DNA of 64,000 nucleotides. Source: Siphonodentalium dalli (taxonomy: Eukaryota; Mollusca; Scaphopoda; Gadilida; Siphonodentaliidae). Each line of letters starts with the position of its first letter. Position 1 is the first letter of the stretch. Made by a program: the position numbers and the translations under genes. Positions 10,850 through 21,480 of this stretch are shown here, one piece after another. The notes beneath the pieces are model-generated. The model had not been told where the DNA came from. It searched no databases and saw only the letters and a program-made list of their open reading frames with translations. The stretch covers positions 47,197,573 to 47,261,572 of the forward strand of contig CP136064.1 of assembly GCA_032622095.1 (NCBI GenBank), given 5' to 3'.

Positions 10850-12440
10850 GCAGTGCCCCAAGCCGGCGATAGAAAGAGACAACGCCGAAATTCAACGACA
10901 CAATAGGATACGCAAGGAGAACGAAATAAGACGAGAAAATATGACCTACGCAAATATGAATCGATGAACATTTTTAAACTAAACATGTGTAGTTTGAAAA
11001 GACGCTTAAAATGCCCAAAGTTTATGGAATTTTGTAATGAGCTTGAAATTCTATGTTTTCTGGAATCCAAGACCGACGACTGTTGTGAACTGATTCTCGA
11101 AGGTTTCAAATTTTCCGCAAAAAATCGCCATAAGTTTTCAAATTCGAAAATCTTGGGGGATTGCCATCGCATATCGTAAGGAACTCGAAGACCAAGTTAG
11201 TCCTATTGCGTCCGACTGTAAATGTATACATTGGGCCAAAGTCTCGAAAAACATTACCAAATAGAATGGGGATATGATGATAGGGGCCGTATACATAATT
11301 CGTTCCATCTGAAACATCCAAATTTGCTAATAAAGACTTTTTCAACGAAATGAAATGCAAATACATTGTACCTCAGCAAGACATTAGATTGTGAAAAGGT
11401 TATAATTACTGGACATTTTAATGTCTGTCTGCAGAACTGATTGACTACGACGCTGCGACGGGTTACTCATAGACATGTGTCGGAGATCTGATATGTTATT
11501 TGAAGAAAATTGAAGATAAACCATATACAAAAAACCCTGACTAACCGCCCAATGCAACACTGTGAGGAAAATTTAGAAGAAGAAATTAAGAATGTACCTT
11601 GACGGCCGCAGTGATTCTAACAGAACAGAACTCCATCAGTGCGAGAAAGAATATAAAAAGTAACGGAATAAATCAATTAAAATATACGAAAATAAACTGC
11701 AGATTAATATGGAACATCTCTATAAACACGACGCGAAAGCTTTTTGGAAACCAGTAAAGGGACGTGACATTGCGCGAGATATTGGTGTGAATATTGATGA
11801 GCTCAGTAGACATTTAGGAGGCGAAATATACCAAACTGCCTTCATAATATCCGAAACTGATGGATTTTATACACCATGGCTGAGAATAGTGAAGAGCATT
11901 TTACATGATTGTGGGTTATCGTATCTGTGGATCGAACATAATCCTGCCATATATTTAAATATAACCATATAATCGCTGGCGAAACAGAAACTGACTGATC
12001 AGTGTCATGAATCACATAAACGCTATAGTCGAGGAGAAATACAGTAATGCTCTGAGTAATCGACTCCTTAATCACAGCAGAATTATGGGTAACTTTTCAG
12101 GATTTAGTCGGAAATATGGTTTGTTTCCATTCATCGGAAAGTTACCCATAATTCTGCTGTGGTTAAGGGTCGATTACTTAGAGCATTACTGTATACAGGA
12201 TATTAAAACTGGACTTTGATATCAGGAATATTACATATCCGAGTTTCCTAATGACATAACATTTATCCTAGCTCGATTCAGAACAAGCAACCACTCATTA
12301 CCAATATACAAGGGTAGGTGGAATAGTACACCCCGTGATGATCGACTATGTACACTATGTAACAACGGCCAAATCGATGACGAAATTCATTATTTTTACT
12401 GTCAATGAGGTCCAAAGAAACTAAGAATCGTGTTATCCAT
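10850..12440 (+). mobile_element. Decayed non-LTR retrotransposon (endonuclease and C-terminus)
   Basis: Pieces of one LINE lie in order on the plus strand. A charged tail (RKENEIRRENM, near 10905) may end ORF1. An apurinic endonuclease-like region follows from 10964: NMCSLKRRLK, then LCFLESKTDD and KNRHKFSNSK. Near 11265 is MIGAVYI, and near 11405 IITGHFN, the GDFN motif with D changed to H. The pol part resumes near 11640 with YKHDAKAFWK (11723) and TPWLRIVKSIL, then a C-terminal LARFRTSNHSLP and a CxxC...H...C knuckle (LCTLCNNG, about 12340). The reverse transcriptase core is missing and several frameshifts separate the parts. A mariner-type MITE splits it at 12042-12191. It lies in the intron between astacin exons 5 and 6, antisense to the gene. 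Confidence 0.8.
12042..12191. mobile_element. Mariner-type hairpin MITE, 150 bp, TA target
   Basis: The ends CAGTAATGCTCTGAGTAATC and its near-perfect reverse complement form arms of about 60 bp with a short loop, flanked by TA on both sides (12040-12041 and 12192-12193). Inside is CAGAATTATGGGTAACTTTT. The same family occurs three times at 41790-42267. Removing the element and one TA rejoins the LINE reading frame as EEKYRILKLDFD, which fixes the insertion point. Confidence 0.85.
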
Positions 12441-12649
12441 GAGAAAACCGTCGATAGCTAGGAGATTTGTAAATTTGTCAATATTAAGGTAAGATTAGCC
12501 ACTGGATAAGATCGGAGCGATGCCGCATACAATGCCTCCTCAGCTATGGTTGTGTTAAGGTGTGGCATGGTTTGGGGTCCTTGTTGGCCTTATCCGGTGA
12601 TTGGTCTACCCTGTCCCTGATCGGTTACAACCAGAATAATGTATTATTG

Positions 12650-13622
12650 TTTTTATGGGGTTTGGGATTCAACCAGGAAGGATTTGGAAGGGGCGGAACC
12701 CCTTCCCTACAACCAACTTTTGATATTTAATAAGTAACATGATATGTAAGTTACAATGTCATGAAATGGTGAGCGTGAGTGGAGATGATCTTATTTTTTT
12801 TCTTTCTTTGCTTTCTTCTTGTTCCTCTCTGTTGATGTTGTTGCTGGTGTTGTTGTTGTTACTGGTTCCGATGCCGCGGCCCTGGCTAGATATATATTTG
12901 CTCTTTCTTGTAAATCTGCCATGTCTTTCTTAGCTGCTGCCACCGCCTGCAAAGCGCTCCGAACGACTGGGTCGTCCCTCACTGAGTAGGTGGATCCGCT
13001 GTTAGAGGTGTTGTTGCTGGTGGTGGTGGAGATGGAGGATACCGGACTGTGATGGTATTCCGGTGTCCAAGGTGTTGACGTGTCCATCTCCACCAAAAAG
13101 TCAGTGGCAGGGACGTCCGGGTGGTATCCGCGTCCCTGTCTCCGCCGGCCTCGGCAACCACGACAGCAGGAACCTCCGAGATGATAACGGCGTCCCTGCG
13201 TCCGGTGGGGGCCAAGTGGGAGGGAACTGGGAGTTTCTCAGTTTCCCCTGTCTCCACTTGGCCCTCCTGTCGGCATCCCTGCGGCGCCTTGAAGGGGTCT
13301 TCTTCTTCCTCTTCTTCTCGGTGGTCCCGGCATCCCCGGACCAATGGAGTCCGGTCGCTCCTTCCAGGCCATGGCCGGTAGAGGGTTTTACCGGAGTGAC
13401 CTGGAACTTCAACACCACGTCCAGTATGCCCATATTAGCATGGAGAGACCAGCTAATACAATAGGCAGACTGGTAACCGCTCAGCACGCTGCGAACTTGG
13501 CTGGGGATTAAATATCCCATGGTCAGCCAAGTTCGACAGAAAAATCAACGGCCACTCATCAGAGAATTAGCGAAGAGCTATCTCTGGCACGTCCATCCCC
13601 TGGGTGACCGGAAGCGTGAATC
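12650..13622 (-). mobile_element. Retroposed insertion with 16-bp target duplication
   Basis: The sequence GAATAATGTATTATTG occurs at 12634-12649 and again at 13623-13638, bracketing 973 bp of much more GC-rich DNA. Just inside the left copy is TTTTTAT, a short A-tail on the minus strand, so the insertion runs minus. Both are expected for target-primed reverse transcription. The duplicated 16-mer is itself partly palindromic, so chance is not excluded. Confidence 0.55.
12791..13480 (-). CDS. Gag/ORF1-like protein of the retroposed insertion, frameshifted
   Basis: On the minus strand one frame runs from about 13480 with KFQVTPVKPSTGHGLEGATG, then a very basic stretch KKRKKKTPSRRRRDADRRAK. The reading moves through a second frame (LAPTGRRDAVIISEVP) to a third that ends near 12791: DPVVRSALQAVAAAKKDMAD, a threonine-rich stretch and NKKKAKKEKK before a stop. 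The arginine-rich block and proline/threonine-rich linkers resemble the tails of retroelement ORF1/gag proteins, but I recognise no specific family. At least two shifts break it. Codon and base use (GC-rich) is unlike the surroundings, which fits recent arrival. Confidence 0.4.
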
Positions 13623-13639
13623 GAATAATGTATTATTGA

Positions 13640-14604
13640 ATTGATGCTTTCTTTTAATCGTCTCGCAATGCATCTGATAAGAAGCCGTTGTTTCTTGTCA
13701 TAACAATAATCTTTCAGTTAACAGGGATCATAGTGACAACGTATCAAGCCCATGCGAAGCCATCTAAATCAGTTGAGTGACCGTATGTTTAGTAATGACT
13801 ATCAATTGTGTTTCAAATAATATGGCTAAAGATGTTCATATTATCAGTTATGTATTTTAAATGAAAATTGCAGGTATTATATATAACAACGGAATAAGAT
13901 ATTATTCGAGTACATGGTAACTGAAATTTTCAGTTATTATACATAACTAATTATACGTTTAACTCTAACATATATAACAAACGTCGTATGGTTCATACAA
14001 CTCGATCAGTAAAATGCATAGCGAGTTGTCACAATCCGTCCAGGATTCCTACACTAGGGGCATAAACTATAAATCATAATTTGTGTAATATAAGCGTTCC
14101 TTTGTAATTTATTAATTGTGTAATACAAACTAATGTGATTTATAGTATTCGACTGAATTCCTACCAGTGTATGTCTTTAGTTGTGCCAATGTACCAAGTT
14201 CCTATACATTTGATAAATTAATAGATTGAGATATGAGTTTTGAAAGTGTAACATCAAGGGTGGGGCGTGACAGCTACATGTTCCATTTGGGTGCAGTTGG
14301 TTTTGTAAAAGTTTGACATTTCCGAACGAATAACTGGTCGTTTTTGTCATAGCTTCTTCCCTTCTTCCACTATTTTATTGATTTGATTCACAGTTTATTT
14401 ATTTATTTAGTTAATTTACCAATGACATGCACCCTCATACATTCCACATTTTAACTTATAATCTAAATTCGGGTAATCATAATTCATAACATTGTTGTTC
14501 ATTCGATTACATAATTTTGTCACCGTTTTTGAGGTGGGGTAGTAACGTATCTTTACCGTTTCCACAATACCACGTTGCAAACATACTGCAGTCATTGTAC
14601 TCAC
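13640..14604. other. No gene recognised (intron of astacin gene)
   Basis: AT-rich sequence without recognisable coding or mobile-element content, within the intron between exons 5 and 6 of the minus-strand astacin gene. Confidence 0.5.
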
Positions 14605-14680
14605 CGACCCGCACCCACTGCTTAAAGCTATATACTGGCCACTCGTGAACCAAGGTTTCCTTCCGATATACGACCCACAC
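14605..14680 (-). CDS. Astacin metalloprotease, exon 5 (cysteine loop)
   Basis: This exon has 25 complete codons plus one leading base. It reads CGSYIGRKPWFTSGQYIALS then SGCGS. The pair of cysteines matches the astacin disulfide loop (GC.S.IG ... L..GC) just before the zinc site. The acceptor is TTATTATTCAG before 14680 and the donor GTGAGT after 14605. The leading base completes the GG left by exon 4 to give glycine, and the phase-0 end joins NGVIVHE of exon 6. Both junctions hold without adjustment, although exons 5 and 6 are separated by about 8 kb of repeats. Confidence 0.93.
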
Positions 14681-14817
14681 CTGAATAATAAACATACATG
14701 TCAGACAGGTTCAAGCTGTTCTTTTTTAAATGGTTTCTCCCATTCAGTTAAGAACAATCCATTGGAATAATCTACTATTCGTCTAAAGGGGTGTTCATGA
14801 AATATAAGCAGACAAAT

Positions 14818-15272
14818 GTGACCCGCCATATCAAATCCAGTCGTAAGTCGGGATTTTGTTTACCCTGTGCCAATGCATTCTCTTATATATGCGAGCCGAC
14901 CATAGGTCGCCTCGCATATATAAGAGAATGCTTTGGCCTAACAATTTTTTAATTAAATTTTTTACAATTTTAATAATTTGTTCTTGTATTCTTTAACAAT
15001 TTTATAATTTCACCCATACAGAGCCCCAGACAAACATGAGCAGACGACACTCTTATATATGCTTCTATTTATGTGTGGGGCTCCCTGCTGCATGGTAATG
15101 GATGTTTTTTATTTTATGTCCTAAAAATTGTAAGAAACATTTATTTTAAAAAAATGATAAAACATTGTTAGGCCAATGCATTCTCTATGGTCGACTCGCA
15201 TATATAAGAGAATGCATTGGCACAGGGTAAAAAAAATCCAGACTTACGACTGGATTTGATATGGCGGGTCAC
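14818..15272. mobile_element. MITE with GTGACCCGCC ends and two hairpin modules
   Basis: The inverted ends run GTGACCCGCCATATCAAATC, then CAGTCGTAAGTC, through CCCTGTGCCAATGC, about 60 bp. AAAT flanks both ends (14814-14817 and 15273-15276), a likely 4-bp target duplication. Just inside each end is a GCCAATGCATTCTC hairpin, at 14869-14937 and a shortened one at 15172-15221. The centre is AT-rich. There is no coding capacity. It lies in the intron between exons 4 and 5, 137 bp from exon 5. Confidence 0.85.
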
Positions 15273-15289
15273 AAATGACCTATGTCATT

Positions 15290-15540
15290 TCGTCAATGAG
15301 TATTTATTAAAGTAATGGTTAACCTGATCACGATGTAACAACAATGATGTATAAAGAATGTGCATACTACATGTACACCGGCTACATCATCGTTGTCAAA
15401 GAGTGTGAGGACTGAAGAGAGGCAACATTACATTACATGGGCCGGGTGTAATTGTCGATTATTGTTGTGTGTGTATACGCATTTATATATGTAACACAAT
15501 GTCACTATAATAAACAAATATTCAATTCAATTCAATTCAT
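15290..15540 (+). mobile_element. LINE 3' end (AATAAA and ATTCA tail)
   Basis: The segment ends in ATAATAAACAAATATTCAAT followed by TCAATTCAATTCA, a polyadenylation-like signal with a short tandem tail, the usual end of several invertebrate LINE clades. No coding part remains, and the upstream limit is uncertain. Confidence 0.5.
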
Positions 15541-15579
15541 TACACATAACATGCTGAACATACACACAACATGCTTAAC

Positions 15580-16330
15580 ATACCCATACTGCTGTGGAAA
15601 TTTGATATTTTGACGGCCATCTTGAGTCATGTAGTAACATGCCGAAATGCTCATTCTGACCAGCTTCCAAGTAAAAGTATTTTATAAATGTATATGCGTA
15701 CATCAGGAACTATTGTAAATCGTTCAGAAAAAATGTATACGCCAACACCAGATACATTAATAAAATTGCCTCGATAGGGAGGGGGCATTCAGATGGAAAG
15801 TCGGATATTTTGAATGTCTTTAATAATTCTAAGTTCGCTTTCTCACAAGATATGACAAATATTGAGATATATACATACTGCATTAATAAAATATCACCTG
15901 CGTGGATTACAGGGTTCGTATGTCAGATACAACATTACTAATAATCTACTGATGGCATATTTTTTCTTAGATTGTAGTTTTGGTGAACAAAAGGACATCA
16001 GAAACTACATGTATGCATTGAGTAAAAACAGCTAAACACATCCAGGGTGTGTGCTTAGCGGCCGGAGTAATAGGGAAACCCGAATTATTGAATAGCTTCA
16101 AGCGTTTTCGGTTCAGATTGTTCTGCAAATGTGACAAATGATCAAGATGTAATCACGTGTTGTAATAATATATGACCTCATCGTATGCATAACGGGTTTC
16201 GTTTGAAATTGTTCACACTTATATAGTCGACAATAAGGAAATAGAAAAGTCTGGCGGCCATTTTGGATTTTGTGGAAAATTTAAAAATGCTCAATCATGC
16301 CAGCTGTCCAGCAAAGATATTCTCGAACTA
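15580..16330. repeat. Diverged repeat with GGCGGCCATTTTGG boxes
   Basis: TTGACGGCCATCTTGAGTCA (near 15612) and CTGGCGGCCATTTTGGATTT (near 16252) head similar stretches: both continue with AAATGCTCA...CAGCTNNCCAGNAAAGTATT. A related repeat is at 27840-28640. It is a loose tandem or dispersed family without coding content. Confidence 0.45.
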
Positions 16331-16489
16331 TAGAAATCAGTTGGGAAGTAAACTATATACGAAAACAAACAGTTTCAGTCCCTCGGCGGTGGTATTATTT
16401 GTAGATGATTGCAAAAATTGCTTACCCGGGATGGGTCTCAAAGATAAACAGAAATATTTGTCAGCCTTATATCCTAGAATTTGTTCCTG

Positions 16490-16720
16490 AATGAATGAAT
16501 GAATGCTTTATTGCGTAAGCTACCATTTAAGGTAGAACAATGCAGAACATATATACAGAATATTTCCTGACCCACTTGTTTAACAATTGAACGATTGTGT
16601 ATATTCACCTTAATTATATAATTGATAAACATATAGGTACATGTGGCAATAGTTACAATTAGTTATTGAGTTATGCTTCTTGTTCTGCATACACAAAAAG
16701 CAATTGACCATTTTCAACCC
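16490..16720 (-). mobile_element. LINE 3' end, minus strand
   Basis: On the minus strand the sequence ends GCAATAAAGCATTCATTCAT followed by TCATTC: a polyadenylation-type signal and an ATTC tandem tail, as at the 3' ends of CR1/L2-like LINEs. The rest would lie to the right; no coding part is recognisable. Confidence 0.5.
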
Positions 16721-17410
16721 AAAAACATGTCACGTATGGCAGAGCGAATGTAAGTACATTAGTTTTGTTCAAACAGACAGAGCTATAATAGAACTGAAAA
16801 ACCGTGTGATAGCACTGTCAAATTATTGACTTGAAAGCGCAAAGGACAAAATTTAGGGAAGACTCTTTCACAAAGTCAAACACGCTGAGCTGGCCTGTAA
16901 TGAATAATAAATACTATTACGCTTCCAATTTTCTTTTTGTAAACTTTCACAACTTTGTAATTTAATTCAACCATCAGACAACAACGCCACCTGTAACACA
17001 GGCTACACTGGTAGTTACATGTATGTCACCCAGATCCTTATGTTCCAATTTACAGACCTCATACAGCCCGCACACAGTCGCCAGGTGGTTTACTAGTGAC
17101 CACTTGTGCACCGTCCCCGTGACCAAGATAAGCCAGTCACTATGACTCGATGCTAGTAATTTTGACTAATCTGAGCAAACAAGTTGTCGTTATGACTATC
17201 AACTTCATATCCATTATGACTAACTTTCCGACTTATTATGAATAACCAAGCTAGCCAATATGTGGACAAACCTTGACTACTTAAGTTAGTCATTGTGACT
17301 AACAGATTTCTCTCAATGCGATATGTAAGTAGATCGATACATATCGATATCCGTTTCATAAGTTTGTGGCAGAGAAATAGCACAAAATATGTATTGAATC
17401 ATATACTCAC

Positions 17411-17531
17411 CCCCCTAAATCAGGTGTGAATTTGGCGTAGTATTGCTGGTTTGTCCGTGGCACAAATCGGATGCACGTAGCAGACTCCCAGTCAGCCATT
17501 GCTCCAGTGATTCGAGCACGGTCGTTGGCAG
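17411..17531 (-). CDS. Astacin metalloprotease, exon 4
   Basis: Two leading bases, 39 codons and two trailing bases. It reads ANDRARITGAMADWESATCI then RFVPRTNQQYYAKF and TPDLGG. This matches the conserved AM..W...TC.RF.PRT segment, including the first disulfide cysteine, and Y...F..G before the exon-5 cysteine loop. The acceptor is TATGCAG before 17531, the donor GTGAGT after 17411. The leading CT completes the A left by exon 3 (threonine), and the trailing GG joins G of exon 5. The distance from PYVL in exon 3 to AM here is the usual 20 residues, a strong sign that the join is right. Confidence 0.94.
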
Positions 17532-17769
17532 CTGCATAACATATACTTGAATTTTATACATGTAATAGCATGGCATTGGCAATGGACCTTTCCACAGCTG
17601 TCAATCAAATATTTACTAGCGGATATTTTTCGACCAATCAGCGACTGAGCCGGCCAATGGCTGCAGTGAAAATTCTGCTGCCATCTTTCTTCACCCTAAT
17701 TTTGATATCCATGCATACATTCAGTGTTAAATTCAAACAACTTTTTTGTTGTCAAATCATAATATACTG

Positions 17770-18360
17770 AGATTTATATTTGCGCCATGATGTTATAAAT
17801 TTATCCGTTATTATAACAATGTTTTTCATTTAGCATGACACAGTGTCATAATTTTCACATTTAATGGCAAAACGAATGTGTGTTCTCTGGTTTAGATATA
17901 TTAAAGAGTTCAGGGATCTGTGTCTGTTCTGGTCTGTTCACGATTTTTCTTCCAGAGCCTTTAAACGATTTCAACCAAATTTGGTGTGGTGCCTCGGGGT
18001 ACCCCGAAAGATGTTATAACGGTACAGCCGTATTCTTTTAATTAAATTTTTTAAACAAATTTAATTTTTTTTTAATTTGTTTTTAAAATTTGTAAATTTG
18101 TTAATAAGAAGTTTCAATCTAAAAAGAAAATTAAAAAATTTAATGTTAAATTTAATTTTTTTTAAATTAAATTAATTTGTTTTTTAATTGAAATAAAAAA
18201 ATATATTTAAGTTTCAATTAATCTAAATAGAAAATTAAAAATTTAAAAAATCAATTTAAAAAAAAGAAGAGATTTATGTTTTTGTTCAACAGCAGAGCAG
18301 AGTTCAATCTAAAAAAAAATTGTTTTTAAATTTAATTGAAATAAATTTTGTTTTAAATGT
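17770..18360. repeat. Low-complexity A/T stretch
   Basis: From about 18035 to 18350 the sequence is almost pure A and T, in runs such as TTTAAATTTAATTTTTTTTA. It may be an expanded AT-rich repeat or part of a degraded mobile element. No coding content is seen. Confidence 0.6.
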
Positions 18361-18580
18361 GTAAACGATCAAAATTTGCACAAATCATATACATGAGTGT
18401 TTCAGCCAGTGTTCACTTCAGAAGTCGATCTCACGTAACAGACAATATTTATATGGGTAGTCTTATTACCAGTGGGCGGTACTACCGCTTTGGGCGTGGT
18501 CTTTGTGGAAAGCTCCATTGGAGACTAGTCAGAACTAAAGTGCGCAGTAGAAGTTTCCTGAATTTTGCGAAAAACCATGC

Positions 18581-18874
18581 GCCAATGCATTCTCGTATTC
18601 TCATAGAGAGCCTCGCATATATAAGAGAATATATTGGCCTAACAATATATACCTTGACTTTGTAAGCTTACGCATTCTCTTATATATGCGAGGCTCCCTA
18701 TGGGAGACACGCATATATAAGATAATGCACTGGCTTAACAGTATTTTCTTTGACCTTGTAAGCCAGTGCATTTTCTTATATATGCGAATCCGTATATGTC
18801 TCGCATATATTAGAGAATGCATTGGCCTAACAATATTCACATTGACTTTGTAAGCTTACGCATTCTCATATATA
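18581..18874. repeat. Tandem array of GCCAATGCATTCTC hairpins
   Basis: Three complete hairpins (18581-18639, 18668-18734, 18762-18826) and a half (18857-18874) repeat at about 87-94 bp, separated by TAACAATAT...TTGACTTTGTAAGC. Each arm matches the module in the MITEs at 14818, 58132, 59887 and 63857, but here no MITE termini are present. The loops differ (for example CTCCCTATGGGAG), each remaining self-complementary. Confidence 0.85.
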
Positions 18875-18990
18875 CAGAATATTTAATAACATGACATTTA
18901 ATGCTGCACCAGCGCATGCTCCCGCCATGAAAGGTTTGAGAGATTAACACCCCTGGTTTAGTGGTCCTGATAATTTGCTATAATACTGAT

Positions 18991-19577
18991 GGGTTTAATA
19001 AAACCCAGATTTTTTAAAGGTAGGTCGATAGACAGTTGACAGGAAATATTTGCAAATACACCACTGCATTATCTAGACCATGTAAACAACTAGGGTATGC
19101 ACTCAGTCTATCATCTGAAATCATGACTCTCCATGAAAATAAATGTCTGAAAAGTTTAACAATATTGAGTATTTATGTCTGCCATATTATTAAAAACTTG
19201 GCTAAATAATATTTATGTTGTTTTATGTTGGTTTGGTCCTTCACACAATACAAAAATAATTCTGCAAATAGCTGCCAGAACAAATAAAATATGCAATGAA
19301 AAATGATTTATTTTCTCGCAGAAAGTCATGATTTCAGATGGCAGACTGTCCGCATACCCGAATTGGCTTAATAGTTTTGTTTAATATGTTCGCTCAAACG
19401 CGCTATCGACCTACCTAAGGAAATCAGGGTTTTATTAAACCCACTTTTTATTTTACATAATTCTAACATTGAACAGGTGTTGTTATAGTACTATAGAATA
19501 CATTGGTTATAGAGGATAATGATTTTCTCCTTCAAATTGATAGTTTGAAATTACGATTTTGTGTTGAATTCACGAAT
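18991..19577. mobile_element. Foldback element, partial copy
   Basis: GGGTTTAATAAAACCC at 18991 and GGGTTTTATTAAACCC ending at 19442 lie at the ends of inverted arms that also contain TAGGTCGATAG/CTATCGACCTACC and GAAATCATGACT/AGTCATGATTTC. The sequence right of 19442 (GGATAATGATTTTC to TTCACGAATG, 19577) matches the right arm of the larger relative at 35872-36968; the corresponding left arm is absent here. Confidence 0.7.
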
Positions 19578-20200
19578 GGGGCGGCGGCCCTATAAAACAT
19601 TCAGATACATGTGTATTGTGAAATACTTTAAAAATGGATGTGTTGGGTGTTGCAAACCTGTCATAATTGCGATGGATATGCCTGTCGTGTTGCAAAAATA
19701 GTGCCAGCATTAATACAAATATTTTTCTTGAATGTCTACTACAGACACTGGTGGCTTGTGTCGAAATCGTTCGGATTAGCGAAACACCGCAAAAATGACA
19801 ACTATATATAGCAAAATAACTACTTTTTTTTTCTTAATATTATCGCTTTGCTTTACCAACAGTTTTCACCATATCAATTCAACAACATCATAGCATTATA
19901 GCATGACCATTTAGCCAGGGACGCTTAAATAAGTTGGAATTGGAGACGAACCTGTCGTTGTTCTTAAAGGGACACAAGACCTTCGAAATGGGTTCATGTG
20001 AAAAAAATATACATTTTATAAAAGTCTGCAAACAATAATCATCAACAAGCATTTTTATTAAATAGATCGAATTTGTTCTTGTTTTAGTAATTAATAAATC
20101 TCCTATAACGAGTTTTCGCATACCAACACCATTCATTGGTAAACTGCAATCAATGACAAATTAGTCCAATAACATACCAAAGTTCAATGGAAATTTGACA
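19578..20200. other. No gene recognised (intron of astacin gene)
   Basis: AT-rich sequence without a recognisable feature, in the intron between exons 3 and 4. Confidence 0.5.
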
Positions 20201-20283
20201 TTGAACATTGGATAAGGTCAAAGAATTGAAATATATTCCAGGTCCAAGGTCGACATGAAGGTCATAATGTTTGTGATCTGTTG

Positions 20284-21480
20284 TACATGGATGATTTGAA
20301 ACATTATGCTGAATCAGTCGAACAAATGGCCGAGCAGCTAGACCTGGTGACGCAATTTATTAATGACATTCGAATGCAATTCTGGTTTGAAAATGCTCAA
20401 AATTGACAATTGGTAGGAGGCAAATTGTTAGAAAACAACATTAGTCTGAAAGGCGATGATAAAATTAAGGAACGCGGGAGCGAGAAATGTATAAATACCT
20501 AGGTGCAGAAGAAATTAATGGTATGAAACATGAACATACGAAACAAAAATAGTAAGTGGTTATATCAGGCGAGGACGAAAAGAGCTAAGATCACAACTGA
20601 ATGCACAAAATAAGATAACTGCCGTCAACACTATTGCAGTCCCCGTTGTATCCTACAGTTTTGGGATAATTGATTGGTTCACATCCGAATTGGGCCCGGT
20701 TGATCGAAAGCCACGAACGGTACTTGCTGCGAACGGGGTGCACAATAGCAATGCAGATATACATGAACTACACATGGTCAGTAATACAGGAGGTAGAGGC
20801 CTGACAGGCATAGAGGCGTCGCACAAACATGCAATAGCAGGGTTAGAACATAAATCAGAAAAAACATAAATAGAAATATAAAGTGTATGGAATATCACCA
20901 CAATGAATAAAGCCAAACACTCCATCAGAAAGGAAGCTCAGTGGATCTGACAACAGTATGGAACTGGCAATATACACATACAGCGGCAACCCAACAGAAG
21001 AGGCAAAACGCGTGTAACATGAAATGAAAAAGTAAATTAAAGAGAAGAGCCAACAAATATACTACGACAAACATATGCATGGCCAGCATGATACATATAT
21101 GAGAAATCCAAACATAGACCAAGAAGAGTCATACCGGTGTTTGCAACTTGGGGGCTTGAAGGCTGAACCGAAGCAGCGATTATAACAGCCCCGGACCAGG
21201 CAATAACCACCAGATATTACAGAAATAAGTTTAATGACCACAGTGTGGAGCCGAAGTGTCATGTTTGTCACACCATTCAAGAAACAGTTGAACATATCGG
21301 CTTGACCTGCGTTAGCACCAAGATGAAAACACCATGAGCCACAGAAATGTGACCAAGTATTTCCAATGGGTTAATTTGGGTATTATGCAAAGCAAATAGC
21401 ATCGACGCAGTTCCCATGTGGTATGGACACCAACCGCAGAATGTTACCACAAAGAACAACATCACCATATTTTGGGAGGT
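20284..21480 (+). mobile_element. Non-LTR reverse transcriptase remnant (YMDD, R2-like C-terminus)
   Basis: The plus strand shows, in order, LLYMDDLKHYAES, the catalytic motif with both aspartates (about 20281-20320); MYKYLGAEE (20490); and LRSQLNAQNKITAVNTIAVP then VVSYSFGIIDW (20590-20680). It continues with GGRGLTGIEASHKHAIAGLE (20800) and CHVCHTIQETVEH, part of a Cys/His knuckle (21258-21296). Near 21450 is KNNITIFWE, where homologous proteins have a conserved segment before their end. This order fits the thumb and C-terminal region of R2/NeSL-like elements. Stops and shifts break it throughout, so it is dead. It ends abruptly where the tandem-repeat element begins. Confidence 0.8.

Noticed and set aside
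13063-13464. Plus-strand ORFs of 86-133 codons in the GC-rich block
   Set aside because: They are antisense to the minus-strand gag/ORF1-like reading, which has the more protein-like composition and agrees with the insertion's A-tail.
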